A stretch of 64,000 nucleotides of DNA, taken from the NCBI GenBank assembly GCA_017396555.1, contig JAFQLS010000002.1, positions 1-64,000 on the forward strand, written 5' to 3'. The notes beneath the pieces were generated by a model that did not search any database, was not told the DNA's origin, and saw only the letters and a list, made by a program, of their open reading frames with translations. The translations under genes were made by a program, and so were the position numbers. Below, piece by piece: positions 35,095 through 44,445 of this stretch (position 1 is the stretch's first letter; every line of letters begins with the position of its first letter). The stretch comes from Lachnospiraceae bacterium (lineage in GTDB: Bacteria; Bacillota; Clostridia; Lachnospirales; Lachnospiraceae).

Positions 35095-37356
35095 ATGAGA
35101 AACCCATTAAACAAAAGGCTTCCAAGAGAACTAAGAGCAAATGCAGGAAAATACATAGGTCTATTATTAATTTTTGTTGTAACCATCATGGTAGGTTCAG
35201 CATTTATGGTTGCACTTGACTGTTCTAATAATGCACTTAAGGAAAACGAAAAAGAATGTCTTGTTGAAGACGGACAATTCGAGCTTTTGGAAAAGCTGGA
35301 TAAAGAAGTACTTGAAGAACTGTCAAAACATGGAATAACCCTATGTTCTAACTTCTACTCAAGCACAAACGGCTATAATAAAAATGCAAAAATCATAACC
35401 TTTAATGAAAGAAATGAAATGAACCTACCTTCAATATTTGAAGGTAAATTACCATCAACAGATAATGAAGTAGCTATAGACCGATTATTCGCATACAACA
35501 ATAATTTATCTGTAGGAGATGAAATAGAACTTTTAGGCAATAAATTTATTATTTCCGCTACAATTTCTCTACCTGATTATACTTCACTATTTAAAAACAA
35601 TCAGGATCTTATGATGAATGCTTATGATTTTGGTGTAAGTATTGTAACTGAAGAAGGATTTGAAAAATTTGACGAAAATCAAATTACCTATCGTTATTCT
35701 TATCGTTTCAACGATACTTCATTAACGTATGATGAAAAAAATGAGATTGTAACAGATATTCAGACTACTTTGGTACAAAATGGTGCAAATATCCAAAGCT
35801 ATCTCACAGCAAAAGAGAATCAAAGTATAACATTTTTAAAGCTGGACATGGGCAAGGATGGTCCTGTAATGCAGGTATTCATCCATATTCTTATATTGGT
35901 AATTGCATTTGTATTTACTATTCTAGCTAACAACACAATCGAATCTGAAGCAGCAATAATCGGAACACTTAGAGCCTCAGGTTATCATAAATATGAGATA
36001 GTTTTACATTATTTATGGCCAACCATAATCATTGCTCTTATTGGTTCAATAATTGGTAACATTTTAGGATACAGTATTATGCTTGAGCCATTTAAAAACC
36101 TGTACTACTCTACATACTGTCTGCCTCCAATGGAATTAAGTTTTAACACCAATGCATTTATTACAACAACCATACTTCCTATTCTTATTATGATACTTAC
36201 AAATGTTATTATTTTATACAAAAAGCTTTCTCTCTCACCTTTAAAATTCTTAAGAAAAGACCTTAAAAAGAAAAAGCAGAAAAAAGCCATACATTTACCT
36301 ATGTTTTCATTTATAAATAGGTTTCGAATAAGAATTATATTACAAAATAAAGTTAATTATCTTATTTTATTCTTTGGGATATTTATTTCAAGCTTTCTTC
36401 TTATGTTTGGTATAGGTTTAAAACCGCTCATGGAACATTACTGTGAAGAAATTGACGATACTCTTCCATATGAATATCAATATATATTAAAAACGCCTGA
36501 AGAAATTGATGATGTAACTGCCGAAAAGATGCAATTATATAACTTAGTCACTTACTATAAGCTTGGTGATTTAGATATAAATGTTTCATTTATGGGTATA
36601 ACAGATGATACAAAATATTTTAAAAATATTAAACTTCCGGATAAAGAAGGCTGTATAACGGTCACTAAGCCTTTAGCTCAAAAGCTTAATCTAAAAATTG
36701 GTGACAAAATAACTTTTGAGGACGAGTACACTAACAAAGAATACTCATTAGAGGTTACAGAAATCTGTACTTATACCAGCAGTATGGGTGTATTTATGAA
36801 AATCCAGCAGTTAAATAATATGCTCAATTTGGACACTGCCAGCTACAATTCATATATTTCAAACGAAAAGCTACCTATCAACGAGTCAAATATTATAAAA
36901 TATATTACTCGTGATGATTTAATTGGTACAACTCTGCAAATGCTGGACTCCTTTAATGGTATATTTGAGATAGTAAATGTATTTTCTATCCTTATATATA
37001 TTGTAATAATGTATATTTTAACAAAAACGGTTATTGAAAAAAACTCGCTATATATTTCATTTATGAAGGTATTTGGATATAAAACAAAGGAAATTAACAA
37101 ACTATACCTTAATGCGACTACATTTACAGTTATAGTTTCATTATTCATTTGTATACCAATTGAAATAATTTGCTTTAAATATGCACTTGTATATATTTCG
37201 AGCTTAATTGAAGGATATCTGCCATTTTATCTACCAACAAGTGTATATATTACAATACTCCTTACCGGTATAATAGCTTACCTTTTAATAAATTCCCTTT
37301 TAATTCTAAAGGTAAGAAAAATACCTATGAACGAAGCTCTTAAAAATAGAGAATAA
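35095..37356 (+). CDS. FtsX-like ABC transporter permease (two FtsX domains)
   Basis: The 753-residue protein is chosen to start at ATG 35095, with AGGTGAT upstream; a GTG lies 9 bases earlier. Helix 1 (about 20-40) is followed by an outside domain of about 210 residues and three helices (about 260-375, with the FtsX motif ESEAAIIGTLRASGYHKYEI). A second half repeats this: helix about 420-440, outside domain, then helices about 630-745 (FMKVFGYKTKEINKLYL). This 8-helix layout is that of MacB-class permeases of Gram-positives such as YknZ- or BceB-like systems. The substrate is unknown. Confidence 0.88.
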   Translation: MRNPLNKRLPRELRANAGKYIGLLLIFVVTIMVGSAFMVALDCSNNALKENEKECLVEDGQFELLEKLDKEVLEELSKHGITLCSNFYSSTNGYNKNAKIITFNERNEMNLPSIFEGKLPSTDNEVAIDRLFAYNNNLSVGDEIELLGNKFIISATISLPDYTSLFKNNQDLMMNAYDFGVSIVTEEGFEKFDENQITYRYSYRFNDTSLTYDEKNEIVTDIQTTLVQNGANIQSYLTAKENQSITFLKLDMGKDGPVMQVFIHILILVIAFVFTILANNTIESEAAIIGTLRASGYHKYEIVLHYLWPTIIIALIGSIIGNILGYSIMLEPFKNLYYSTYCLPPMELSFNTNAFITTTILPILIMILTNVIILYKKLSLSPLKFLRKDLKKKKQKKAIHLPMFSFINRFRIRIILQNKVNYLILFFGIFISSFLLMFGIGLKPLMEHYCEEIDDTLPYEYQYILKTPEEIDDVTAEKMQLYNLVTYYKLGDLDINVSFMGITDDTKYFKNIKLPDKEGCITVTKPLAQKLNLKIGDKITFEDEYTNKEYSLEVTEICTYTSSMGVFMKIQQLNNMLNLDTASYNSYISNEKLPINESNIIKYITRDDLIGTTLQMLDSFNGIFEIVNVFSILIYIVIMYILTKTVIEKNSLYISFMKVFGYKTKEINKLYLNATTFTVIVSLFICIPIEIICFKYALVYISSLIEGYLPFYLPTSVYITILLTGIIAYLLINSLLILKVRKIPMNEALKNRE

Positions 37357-37380
37357 AGATTTTGATATCTCACTAAAAAA

Positions 37381-37446
37381 GATATGTTCCCTCCTGAGTA
37401 ACACGTTTATGTTATTTCACTTGTCTACCCAGAAGGGGAACATATC
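37381..37446. terminator. bidirectional long-loop terminator
   Basis: GATATGTTCCC (37381-37391) pairs perfectly with GGGAACATATC (37436-37446) around a 44-base loop. T-runs follow on both strands: ATTTTTTATT on plus and TTTTTTAG on minus. It separates the convergent permease and DUF4097 genes. Confidence 0.8.
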
Positions 37447-37520
37447 ATTTTTTATTCTCCCAATTTTTGTGTTTGTTTTTTACAGTACTATATATTGATT
37501 CAAGCTTTTCAATTTTATCA

Positions 37521-38432
37521 TCAACTTTGTTCAACCGTTATCCTAATATCTCCTGTATCTGTAATAATCTCACATTTACCTCCGTTTGTAGTCTTTGGAA
37601 CATCAACTTTTCCTAAATCTGTATCTGTAATAAAGCTTTTATCGGTAAGCAGATTACCCTCCACATCTCCTGTATCAGTTTCCACAAAAATTTCATTAGC
37701 ATCGGAAGCATCAAATCTAACATTGCCTGTATCTCGTTTAATTGAAATTGTTTCACTTGCAATAACATTATTCAAATATATATTTCCGGTATTTCCACGC
37801 GAAGTAAGGTTTTTACACTCAAAATTATTTAACTTAGTTTTACCGGTTGATACCTTAAAGCTTGCATCACCTTCACAACTTACATTAGAAGCAGTTATTC
37901 CACCTGTTGAAGTCGAAAGCTCAAGATTTCCTACCATTGCTTCTTCTACACATATACTACCTGTACTTGACGAAATACTAACATTCTCAAACATAAAACC
38001 TGCTTGTATTTCAACATCTCCTGTACTTTCTTTTATAGACAGTTCCATGTATTCAGATTTCGGAAGATACACAGTTACCTTAGGTGAACCAATATTAATA
38101 CCTATATAATCATACCACGCCCTATTATTGTTAACTTCAATAATAAGTTTATCCTCTTCAACATTAACAGAATGTTTTGATTTTTCTTCTTCGTAACATT
38201 CTACCTTGCATTTCTCATTCTCAGATAATACAAATTTTATATCTGCAATATCCATATCCATAGAAATACTACTAAATTCCTCATCTATTTCATAAATATT
38301 TGTTTCATATTTTCTTGTATTAATTTTATCAAAATCCCACTTACAGACCGACATTACAATCACAAAAATGATTAGTCCGATAATCACAAATGAAGTTGCT
38401 ACACCAAGCCATACTTTTGTAACTTTTCTCAT
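37521..38432 (-). CDS. DUF4097 family membrane-anchored beta-helix protein
   Basis: The 303-residue protein has one N-terminal membrane helix (about 10-30). A series of short repeats about 18-22 residues apart follows, of the kind STGSICVEEAMVGNLELSTSTG, ending ITDTGDIRITVEQS. This is the DUF4097 pattern and predicts a beta-helix. With PadR and DUF1700 upstream it forms the widespread Firmicute PadR-DUF1700-DUF4097 envelope module. The precise function is unknown. Confidence 0.85.
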   Translation of the reverse strand: MRKVTKVWLGVATSFVIIGLIIFVIVMSVCKWDFDKINTRKYETNIYEIDEEFSSISMDMDIADIKFVLSENEKCKVECYEEEKSKHSVNVEEDKLIIEVNNNRAWYDYIGINIGSPKVTVYLPKSEYMELSIKESTGDVEIQAGFMFENVSISSSTGSICVEEAMVGNLELSTSTGGITASNVSCEGDASFKVSTGKTKLNNFECKNLTSRGNTGNIYLNNVIASETISIKRDTGNVRFDASDANEIFVETDTGDVEGNLLTDKSFITDTDLGKVDVPKTTNGGKCEIITDTGDIRITVEQS

Positions 38433-39031
38433 TATGCTTCCTCCTTTTTCACAAAACAGTTCTTTATTACTAATACCAGTTTTTTTGTAAAAACTAAAAT
38501 ACCTTTTGTTACGACCTTACATCCATAAAATGTAAAAATAGAAAATCCCACACATACAAGTCCTGCTGATATCATTGCCATTCCGGGTAATAGACTGCCA
38601 TTACACATCAAGCCAATGCCTGCTATGATACTTCCAAACGAACTCGCTGCCAATGCCACAAAAACTGACCATAACGAAATAATAACCGACCAAAATGCAG
38701 CATATAATGAGATGAATACTGCAATTATCGCAATACCTAACGGAAGCCATATTACCGAACTCAATATTAAAAGCACAATCTCTAATCTATTTAATCGTCT
38801 TTTCGGTTTTACTCTTTCTTTTGCCAGCTTTGCAAGAGGAATATCTGATATTGTCTGACTGATAATCGTATCAATATCTCCGGCCTCTGCAACAGCTTCC
38901 TCTTCCGGAAGCCCTTCCTCCATTCTATCCTCAATCATTTCATTGTAAAAAGTCAATCTCTCTTCTATATCATCCTGTGGTAAACCTGACAACCCTTTTC
39001 GTAATTTCTTAAGAAATTCTTGTTTAGTCAT
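38432..39031 (-). CDS. DUF1700 family membrane protein
   Basis: The 199-residue protein begins with the typical DUF1700 helix pair (KQEFLKKLRKGLSGLPQDDI, ..FYNEMIEDRMEEGLPEEEAV) and continues with three or four membrane helices (about 80-185). It starts at ATG 39031 (AAGGAGGAT upstream), overlapping the padR stop by 8 bases. It ends at the first base of the DUF4097 start. In this family the N-terminal domain is thought to regulate or partner the DUF4097 protein. Confidence 0.85.
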   Translation of the reverse strand: MTKQEFLKKLRKGLSGLPQDDIEERLTFYNEMIEDRMEEGLPEEEAVAEAGDIDTIISQTISDIPLAKLAKERVKPKRRLNRLEIVLLILSSVIWLPLGIAIIAVFISLYAAFWSVIISLWSVFVALAASSFGSIIAGIGLMCNGSLLPGMAMISAGLVCVGFSIFTFYGCKVVTKGILVFTKKLVLVIKNCFVKKEEA

Positions 39032-39344
39032 TATTATCATCCTCCTTAGTTACAAACTTGTATATAGCTAAAATTTCTTTCCAATCTTCCATAAAATCTT
39101 CAATACGCTTCAAGCCCTGACCTGTAATATGGTAATATTTTCTTAACCTTCCACTATGCTCAACCGTATAAACTGTAAGCATATCCGCTGTCTCCAAGCG
39201 TTTCAAAATTGTATACAAGGTAGATTCAGAAAGCTCCAAATATGGTTTCATATCTTTAATAATTTTATAACCATATGAATCTTCACTTTTTATTGCTGCC
39301 AAAACACAGACATCTAAAAGTCCTCTTTTTAACTGAATATCCAT
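39024..39344 (-). CDS. PadR-family transcriptional regulator
   Basis: The 106-residue repressor starts at ATG 39344 (AAAGGAGG upstream). The winged helix shows LKRGLLDVCVLAAI, DSYGYKIIKDM and ESTLYTILKRLETADM, and the dimerisation helix follows ITGQGLKRIEDF. It is first in the operon with DUF1700 and DUF4097 and very likely represses its own promoter through the palindrome at 39363-39387. Confidence 0.92.
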   Translation of the reverse strand: MDIQLKRGLLDVCVLAAIKSEDSYGYKIIKDMKPYLELSESTLYTILKRLETADMLTVYTVEHSGRLRKYYHITGQGLKRIEDFMEDWKEILAIYKFVTKEDDNND

Positions 39345-39362
39345 ACAATACCTCCTTTTATG

Positions 39363-39387
39363 CAATACATCGTACCACGAAGTATTG
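39363..39387. promoter_or_regulatory. palindromic PadR operator
   Basis: CAATAC (39363-39368) and GTATTG (39382-39387) are inverted repeats, and inner TCGT (39370-39373) and ACGA (39377-39380) continue the symmetry. Twenty of 25 positions agree with the reverse complement. The site covers the -10 box and most of the spacer of the padR promoter. Confidence 0.75.
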
Positions 39388-39397
39388 TGTTTGTCAA
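39369..39397 (-). promoter_or_regulatory. promoter of the padR-DUF1700-DUF4097 operon
   Basis: On the minus strand a perfect TTGACA (39392-39397) and TACGAT (39369-39374) are separated by 17 bases. The operator overlaps it, which predicts repression by steric block. Confidence 0.75.
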
Positions 39398-39406
39398 GAT
39401 TTTATC

Positions 39407-39441
39407 AAAAAAGACGATATAGCATTATGCCATATCGTCTT
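39407..39441 (-). terminator. intrinsic terminator of the rubrerythrin gene
   Basis: AAGACGATAT (39411-39420) pairs with ATATCGTCTT (39432-39441), extended by GC pairs in the loop. On the minus strand TTTTTTG follows. It lies 36 bases after the rubrerythrin stop and just before the padR promoter. Confidence 0.85.
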
Positions 39442-39476
39442 TCAACATCATTATTATACTGTTTATACACCTTTTC

Positions 39477-40019
39477 TTAATAATTCTCTGCTCTTACTTC
39501 AAAGAATGCCTGTGGATGATAACAAACAGGACATACCTCAGGTGCTTCAAGACCAACTACAACATGTCCACAATTTCTACATTCCCACATTGTAACTCCA
39601 CTCTTCTTAAATACCTCCATAGCTTCAACATTATGAAGTAAGGCTCTATATCTTTCTTCATGCATTTTCTCAATTGCTGCCACACCTCTAAACTGTGCTG
39701 CTAATTCAGTAAATCCTTCTTCTTCTGCATCTTTAGCCATTCTTTCATACATATCTGTCCATTCAGCATTTTCACCTTCAGCTGCATGAAGAAGATTTTC
39801 AGGTGTACTTCCAAGTTCACCTAATGCTTTAAACCAAAGCTTTGCATGTTCCTTTTCATTTTCGGCAGTTTTTAAAAACATAGCAGCAATCTGCTCATAA
39901 CCAGCTTTTTTTGCCACAGATGCAAAATATGTGTATTTGTTTCTTGCCTGTGACTCACCAGCAAATGCCTCCCATAAATTTTTCTCTGTTTTTGTTCCTG
40001 CATACTTATTTGTTGCCAT
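39477..40019 (-). CDS. rubrerythrin
   Basis: The 180-residue non-haem di-iron peroxidase protects anaerobes from H2O2. The ferritin-like domain (1 to about 140) shows paired EExxH-type ligands ([38 protein letters not shown]). A C-terminal rubredoxin-like domain shows ECRNCG and CPVCYHP. Length and order are standard. The gene starts 27 bases after the 758-residue gene and may share its transcript. Confidence 0.95.
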   Translation of the reverse strand: MATNKYAGTKTEKNLWEAFAGESQARNKYTYFASVAKKAGYEQIAAMFLKTAENEKEHAKLWFKALGELGSTPENLLHAAEGENAEWTDMYERMAKDAEEEGFTELAAQFRGVAAIEKMHEERYRALLHNVEAMEVFKKSGVTMWECRNCGHVVVGLEAPEVCPVCYHPQAFFEVRAENY

Positions 40020-40046
40020 GACTAATTCTCCTTTTCATTATATTTA

Positions 40047-42323
40047 TTACATTTGGTAATATAAAATATTATCTTTAAGTTCCTGTGTTATTATTCCACC
40101 GGACTTTTGATACTTCTCATATACTCCTTTATATCTTTGGAGTTTTCTCATAACCTCTACCTCATATCTTTGAATGGAATTCTGATACATTGGGTTAATT
40201 TTTAATTCATTTCTAATATTCTTAACAAATGGGCAATACCTTACTAAAATATCTCTCGAAATTTTATTCAATCTAAAACTTCCCTTTGATTCAAATTTAA
40301 TCCAATTGACATAATCTCTCACAAACACTTCTCTATAATTGTTCTTAACTTTAGTCAATGTACTCTTAACCTTTTCCTTCGCCTCTGCTGATAATTCGTT
40401 GTTCTTACGATAAAACTGAATATAAGCACAATACTCTGCTGTAAGAGATTTATCACGAATATCATTCCAGTGAACGCCCTGAATCTTACGACACATTTCC
40501 CAACGGAATCTTGCTACTGTCTCGAGCATCATGTCTGATAAATCCACCGATGTAAATATCGGAAACATAAATCTTCCCGGTGTATCTCTTTTGATTCCGG
40601 CAGTTTCCTGCCACATCATTGCTCTAATACCAACATTTGGCATTAATATTATATCCGGTAAAATTTCCTTCATTATCAATTCCTTGTTAATTCCCTTCGC
40701 TGCATCAGCAAAATTAACTTCTCTGTAAAACAAAGAGAAATCCACCTTTCTAATGTCATTTAAGGCATTTTCTATCTTCTCTGATGTAACTAGCATCTTA
40801 TCAATAGAATTTATCAGATCATATTCATTTAATATCGGGCAAAAGGATGTAATCTTACCATAGGTTGTCTTATTAACTGTAGCAAACATATTTTTTATCT
40901 CATATTCAACCTTCATAATGCAGTCATCTCTAAGTTCCATTTCCTGCTGCTTTGTAATCTTTCCTGCTGTCCTCTCTTCTGCAAGATAATTCAAAAAGTC
41001 CATATCAAATTCATTTTTAGATGGCTCTTTTTTCCCTTGATAAATAGCCTTAAGCCATGTATAGATGGTATAAATGTTCTCTGACTGACATATGTCCATA
41101 TGAGCAGTCATATCATATAATGCCCTAGCCTTCTCCTCACCGACAAGTTCCAAATCCATAAAACCAAAATTCAGAAACATTTCAATTATAGGTGTCAGTG
41201 TACTTTCATCCAATACCGCCTTAAGAAATACTTTTCTATATATCTCATAAAACATAGGCGTTATAGTTCTTCTGAGCTTATATGCTACCTCATCTGTAGA
41301 ATGCATATCTGGTAACGATTTATATTTATTTATCTTAGTACAAATTTCTTCAATCTCATTATTGCTGTAACCTGCATATCTTAAAATATGATCCAGACAA
41401 TCTACAGATACAATATCCATTTCCTTACGCACCGGTACATTACCGTCATTATTATTTTCTGATACAATTTCAAAATCATGATTATCATATTCCATCAGTC
41501 TTCTTGAAACTAGTCTTATATTATATATACCTAATTCCTTTGTAAAATTACCTATATTGTGTAGTTGTTCAGTTATTGATGTTATCTCATATTTCTTATT
41601 ATAGGTTTCTATTGCCAAATCAAAATACAGTTTGAATATATCATTCTCATTTTCCGACATCAATATATCCTTATTATATGCCAGATAATACTCCATTTCA
41701 TTAATACCAAGCGTTACTCTTCGCATCTGTGCAGATGCCTCTAATATAACACCAAGAGTAAGACTGTCATCTTTCTCCATTAATTGCAGATATTCAGACA
41801 TATACTTCTTTACAAGGCTAATACTATTCTTAACTTCCCATTCCTCCGCTCTGTGCTTCATTTCAAGAGGTTTAAAATATTCCATCTTTGAGAAATTACC
41901 TAACTCAATCTTAAACTTATTACAGAGCACCTCATACTGATTATAAATATTTTCCACAAATGTATGAAATTTTCTAGATTTTGTATAAAGATTTGCATAT
42001 ACCTCGAACATTTGATTACGTTGTTCCAGTGCTGCCTTAAGAAATATCTTACGCAATTTCTCCTGACCTATCAAAATCTTCTTAAGATCATCACTATTTT
42101 CACAGGTAAACGCAGCTAAAACTGTATCTTCTCCAGCAATATAATCACACAAAAATCTGTCACTTTCAAGAATACCAATTATTGCATTTCTTCCAAGCTT
42201 TACTTCAGAAAAGCCAAATTTCTGAATAACCGTACCCTCTTGAATAAGGTACCAGTCCTTAACCTTATCCTTTTTACTTGCAATAACTTGATCCTTCTGA
42301 ACTTTTACTAATTCCATATTCAC
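40047..42323 (-). CDS. large hypothetical protein with N-terminal cyclic-nucleotide-binding-like domain
   Basis: The first about 110 residues of 758 resemble a degenerate Crp-type cNMP-binding fold (WYLIQEGTVIQKFGF, ..IIGILESDRFLCDYIAGEDT). The rest is mostly helical, acidic, cytoplasmic and without a motif I can name. Late in the protein a segment (PNVGIRAMMWQETAGIKRD, ..RFRWEMCRKIQG) looks well folded. There is no output domain of a known class, so a sensor or scaffold role is only a guess. It precedes rubrerythrin closely. Confidence 0.65.
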   Translation of the reverse strand: MNMELVKVQKDQVIASKKDKVKDWYLIQEGTVIQKFGFSEVKLGRNAIIGILESDRFLCDYIAGEDTVLAAFTCENSDDLKKILIGQEKLRKIFLKAALEQRNQMFEVYANLYTKSRKFHTFVENIYNQYEVLCNKFKIELGNFSKMEYFKPLEMKHRAEEWEVKNSISLVKKYMSEYLQLMEKDDSLTLGVILEASAQMRRVTLGINEMEYYLAYNKDILMSENENDIFKLYFDLAIETYNKKYEITSITEQLHNIGNFTKELGIYNIRLVSRRLMEYDNHDFEIVSENNNDGNVPVRKEMDIVSVDCLDHILRYAGYSNNEIEEICTKINKYKSLPDMHSTDEVAYKLRRTITPMFYEIYRKVFLKAVLDESTLTPIIEMFLNFGFMDLELVGEEKARALYDMTAHMDICQSENIYTIYTWLKAIYQGKKEPSKNEFDMDFLNYLAEERTAGKITKQQEMELRDDCIMKVEYEIKNMFATVNKTTYGKITSFCPILNEYDLINSIDKMLVTSEKIENALNDIRKVDFSLFYREVNFADAAKGINKELIMKEILPDIILMPNVGIRAMMWQETAGIKRDTPGRFMFPIFTSVDLSDMMLETVARFRWEMCRKIQGVHWNDIRDKSLTAEYCAYIQFYRKNNELSAEAKEKVKSTLTKVKNNYREVFVRDYVNWIKFESKGSFRLNKISRDILVRYCPFVKNIRNELKINPMYQNSIQRYEVEVMRKLQRYKGVYEKYQKSGGIITQELKDNILYYQM

Positions 42324-42382
42324 GCCACCTATCTTTTAAAGTCCTAATAATCATTATAACACTTTATTTTACAAATTCATAC

Positions 42383-42427
42383 AAAAAAAGAGCTTTTATA
42401 AGTAGTATTTTCTTCCTATAAAAGCTC
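42383..42427 (-). terminator. intrinsic terminator of the DUF6033 gene
   Basis: GAGCTTTTATA (42390-42400) pairs with TATAAAAGCTC (42417-42427). On the minus strand seven T follow (42383-42389). It lies 64 bases after the stop codon. Confidence 0.85.
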
Positions 42428-42490
42428 CAAATCATAATTAAGATTTTATTTCCTCTTTACAGACTTCTTAGCGGACCATGCTGAATATTA

Positions 42491-43186
42491 TCAGCAATTA
42501 AAATCTATATGCTGACCTAACATTTTTTCTTCCTTAGTCTGAACATTATCAGTTCTTTCTTCCATTCCATAATCACTAATCTTCTGAATTAATTCTTCTA
42601 TTGAATTAGCTGTTATTGTAACTGTATCAGACTTATGGTATCTCTCCTCAAGTTCTTCCTTTGCTTTTAGCTTCTTTTCTTCTTTTCTTTCCTCAGCTTT
42701 CTCTTCAATTCTTTCTCTTTGAAGTTCATAGCCTCTGTCAAGAACTGCAAAATACGATGTCAGACCATTATCATTCACCTGTATTCCATAACCTTTTACC
42801 TTTGTTCCAATAGTGCCTACACTCTGTTGAATCTGTGATAATTGATTTCTAGCATTACTAATGATTCCCTCGTATTTTTTCCTAAAATTCTCATCAGTTG
42901 CCATTTTCTCAAGCTTTTCTTCATCAATAAGAACAACTGTCTTCGTAGGATTAGCAAATTTTGCTGCCTGACTCTGTGCATAATCCTTCATATCAGAACT
43001 AACAAGTACAAATTCCATATCTCCATACTTCTTCTTTAGTTCTTCATAATACTTGCTTGCTTCTTCGCTAAGCTTAGGAGTTCCTATAGTTTTACCATAC
43101 TCCCATGTCTTATCCATTGGTTTTGAATCCTTTACATAAGACGAATAAATTTCTTTTCCTGCATCCATACTTGTTTTTTCAAACAT
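42491..43186 (-). CDS. DUF6033 family protein
   Basis: The 231-residue soluble protein starts at ATG 43186 (AAGGAGG seven bases upstream). The segments LSEEASKYYEELKKKYGDMEFVL and AKFANPTKTVVLIDEEKLEKMA match what I recall of DUF6033. A charged coiled coil (EERKEEKKLKAKEELEERY, about 180-200) precedes a C-terminal VTITANSIEELIQKISDYG motif. The function is unknown. Homologues are frequent in motile Lachnospiraceae. Confidence 0.75.
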   Translation of the reverse strand: MFEKTSMDAGKEIYSSYVKDSKPMDKTWEYGKTIGTPKLSEEASKYYEELKKKYGDMEFVLVSSDMKDYAQSQAAKFANPTKTVVLIDEEKLEKMATDENFRKKYEGIISNARNQLSQIQQSVGTIGTKVKGYGIQVNDNGLTSYFAVLDRGYELQRERIEEKAEERKEEKKLKAKEELEERYHKSDTVTITANSIEELIQKISDYGMEERTDNVQTKEEKMLGQHIDFNC

Positions 43187-43284
43187 ACACATTCCTCCTT
43201 GAAAATATAACTGCAAATCCATTTGCACATACCACCAGTTATCAATATATATATCGGACAGTTATTAGAATTTCTTAATAACAA

Positions 43285-44445
43285 TCATTCACAAATTGGA
43301 TATTTATTTATCTCATATGTATGGTCAGGTGTATTCAAGATATAATCAGCCCCAACATTAAAGTAACTCCACTCATCCACACCTTCATCCCACAATGCAT
43401 CACAGTGGTAATATTTTCCATCTATTTTAACAATGTTCCATGCATGTGTTTCACTATTACATACGTAAGCCTCTATACCTGCATGATTTGCAAGTAAACA
43501 AAAACCATCTGCATAATGACCACATACACCTACGCCTCCTATAAGAGCCTCATAACCAAATGCCGTAGCATTTCCGTCTACCACATCATATTCAACATTA
43601 TCTATAATATACTGATAAATCACCTTCTCAAGTTCAAGTTCTGTAAGATTCTTAGGAAATGCTTTAACAATTGATTTTGCCTTTTCCTCTACTTCAATAC
43701 AATACGAAACTTTGCATTGCGAAAAATAATCTATCGCTTCTATCAATCCAAGACTATCTTTTATTGTGTAATAATCAAGTATACAGTTACCGTCTATAAC
43801 CAAGCCTTCTAAAAAATTACAATCTGCCATAGGGCTAATACTTTTAATTCTATTACAACTAAGGTCTACATATCTAAGACTTGTAACCTTACTAATCGGA
43901 GTTACGTCCTCTATAAGATTTCCTCCAAGGTATAGGCTGGATAAATTTTCAAGAACTGAGAAATCCGGAATTTCTGTAACATAACAATTAGCAATATCTA
44001 TAAATGTAAGATTTTTTAATTCCTTAAGTTCACTTATATCCCTAATATTACCCTTACTTATATGTAGTTCTGTAAGATTAACAAGCTTTGATATTCCGGC
44101 AAGCGAATCAATATTTGTCTCAAATGCCGCAAGATATGTCATTTCCTTCAACATATCATCTGTAAGTTCTGCCTCTGCAGTTATTCCAAGTTCAATCCTT
44201 ATAGCTTCCTCCAAAGTTGGGTCAAGCTCTACTTCTTTCTCTGTTGTTTCCTCTGTTGTTTCTTCTGTTGTTTCTTTTGTTGTTTCTTCTGTTGCAGGCT
44301 CAATAGTTGTATTCTCTGAGGTTAACAACTCTGTGCTTGCTTCCGTCGTGGTTTTCTCGCTATTTGTAACATTCTGCTTAACATCCCTTTTACCACAACC
44401 AGTGAAAAATACACATATAATAATTAATAATGTTATCTTTTTCAT
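43285..44445 (-). CDS. surface lipoprotein with leucine-rich repeats and transglutaminase domain
   Basis: The 386-residue protein has a lipoprotein signal (IIICVFFTGCGK, Cys17) and a Thr/Glu-rich linker with ETTEETTEETT-type repeats (about 30-70). About five internalin-like leucine-rich repeats follow (about 110-220; LVNLTELHIS, LKNLTFIDIA, LENLSSLYLG, VTSLRYVDLS). The transglutaminase core has Cys in GVCGHYADGFCLL, His in THAWNIVKID and Asp in YHCDALWDEG. The triad is complete. It probably acts on cell-surface or host proteins; the substrate is unknown. Confidence 0.85.
   Translation of the reverse strand: MKKITLLIIICVFFTGCGKRDVKQNVTNSEKTTTEASTELLTSENTTIEPATEETTKETTEETTEETTEKEVELDPTLEEAIRIELGITAEAELTDDMLKEMTYLAAFETNIDSLAGISKLVNLTELHISKGNIRDISELKELKNLTFIDIANCYVTEIPDFSVLENLSSLYLGGNLIEDVTPISKVTSLRYVDLSCNRIKSISPMADCNFLEGLVIDGNCILDYYTIKDSLGLIEAIDYFSQCKVSYCIEVEEKAKSIVKAFPKNLTELELEKVIYQYIIDNVEYDVVDGNATAFGYEALIGGVGVCGHYADGFCLLANHAGIEAYVCNSETHAWNIVKIDGKYYHCDALWDEGVDEWSYFNVGADYILNTPDHTYEINKYPICE

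Noticed and set aside
37495-38109. 204-codon plus-strand frame opposite the DUF4097 gene
   Set aside because: It is the antisense shadow of a repeat-rich gene; the minus-strand product has clear family features and a membrane anchor.
44240-44295. 15-bp-like GTTGTTTCTTCT repeats as a regulatory element
   Set aside because: They encode the Thr/Glu-rich linker of the lipoprotein and need no further explanation.
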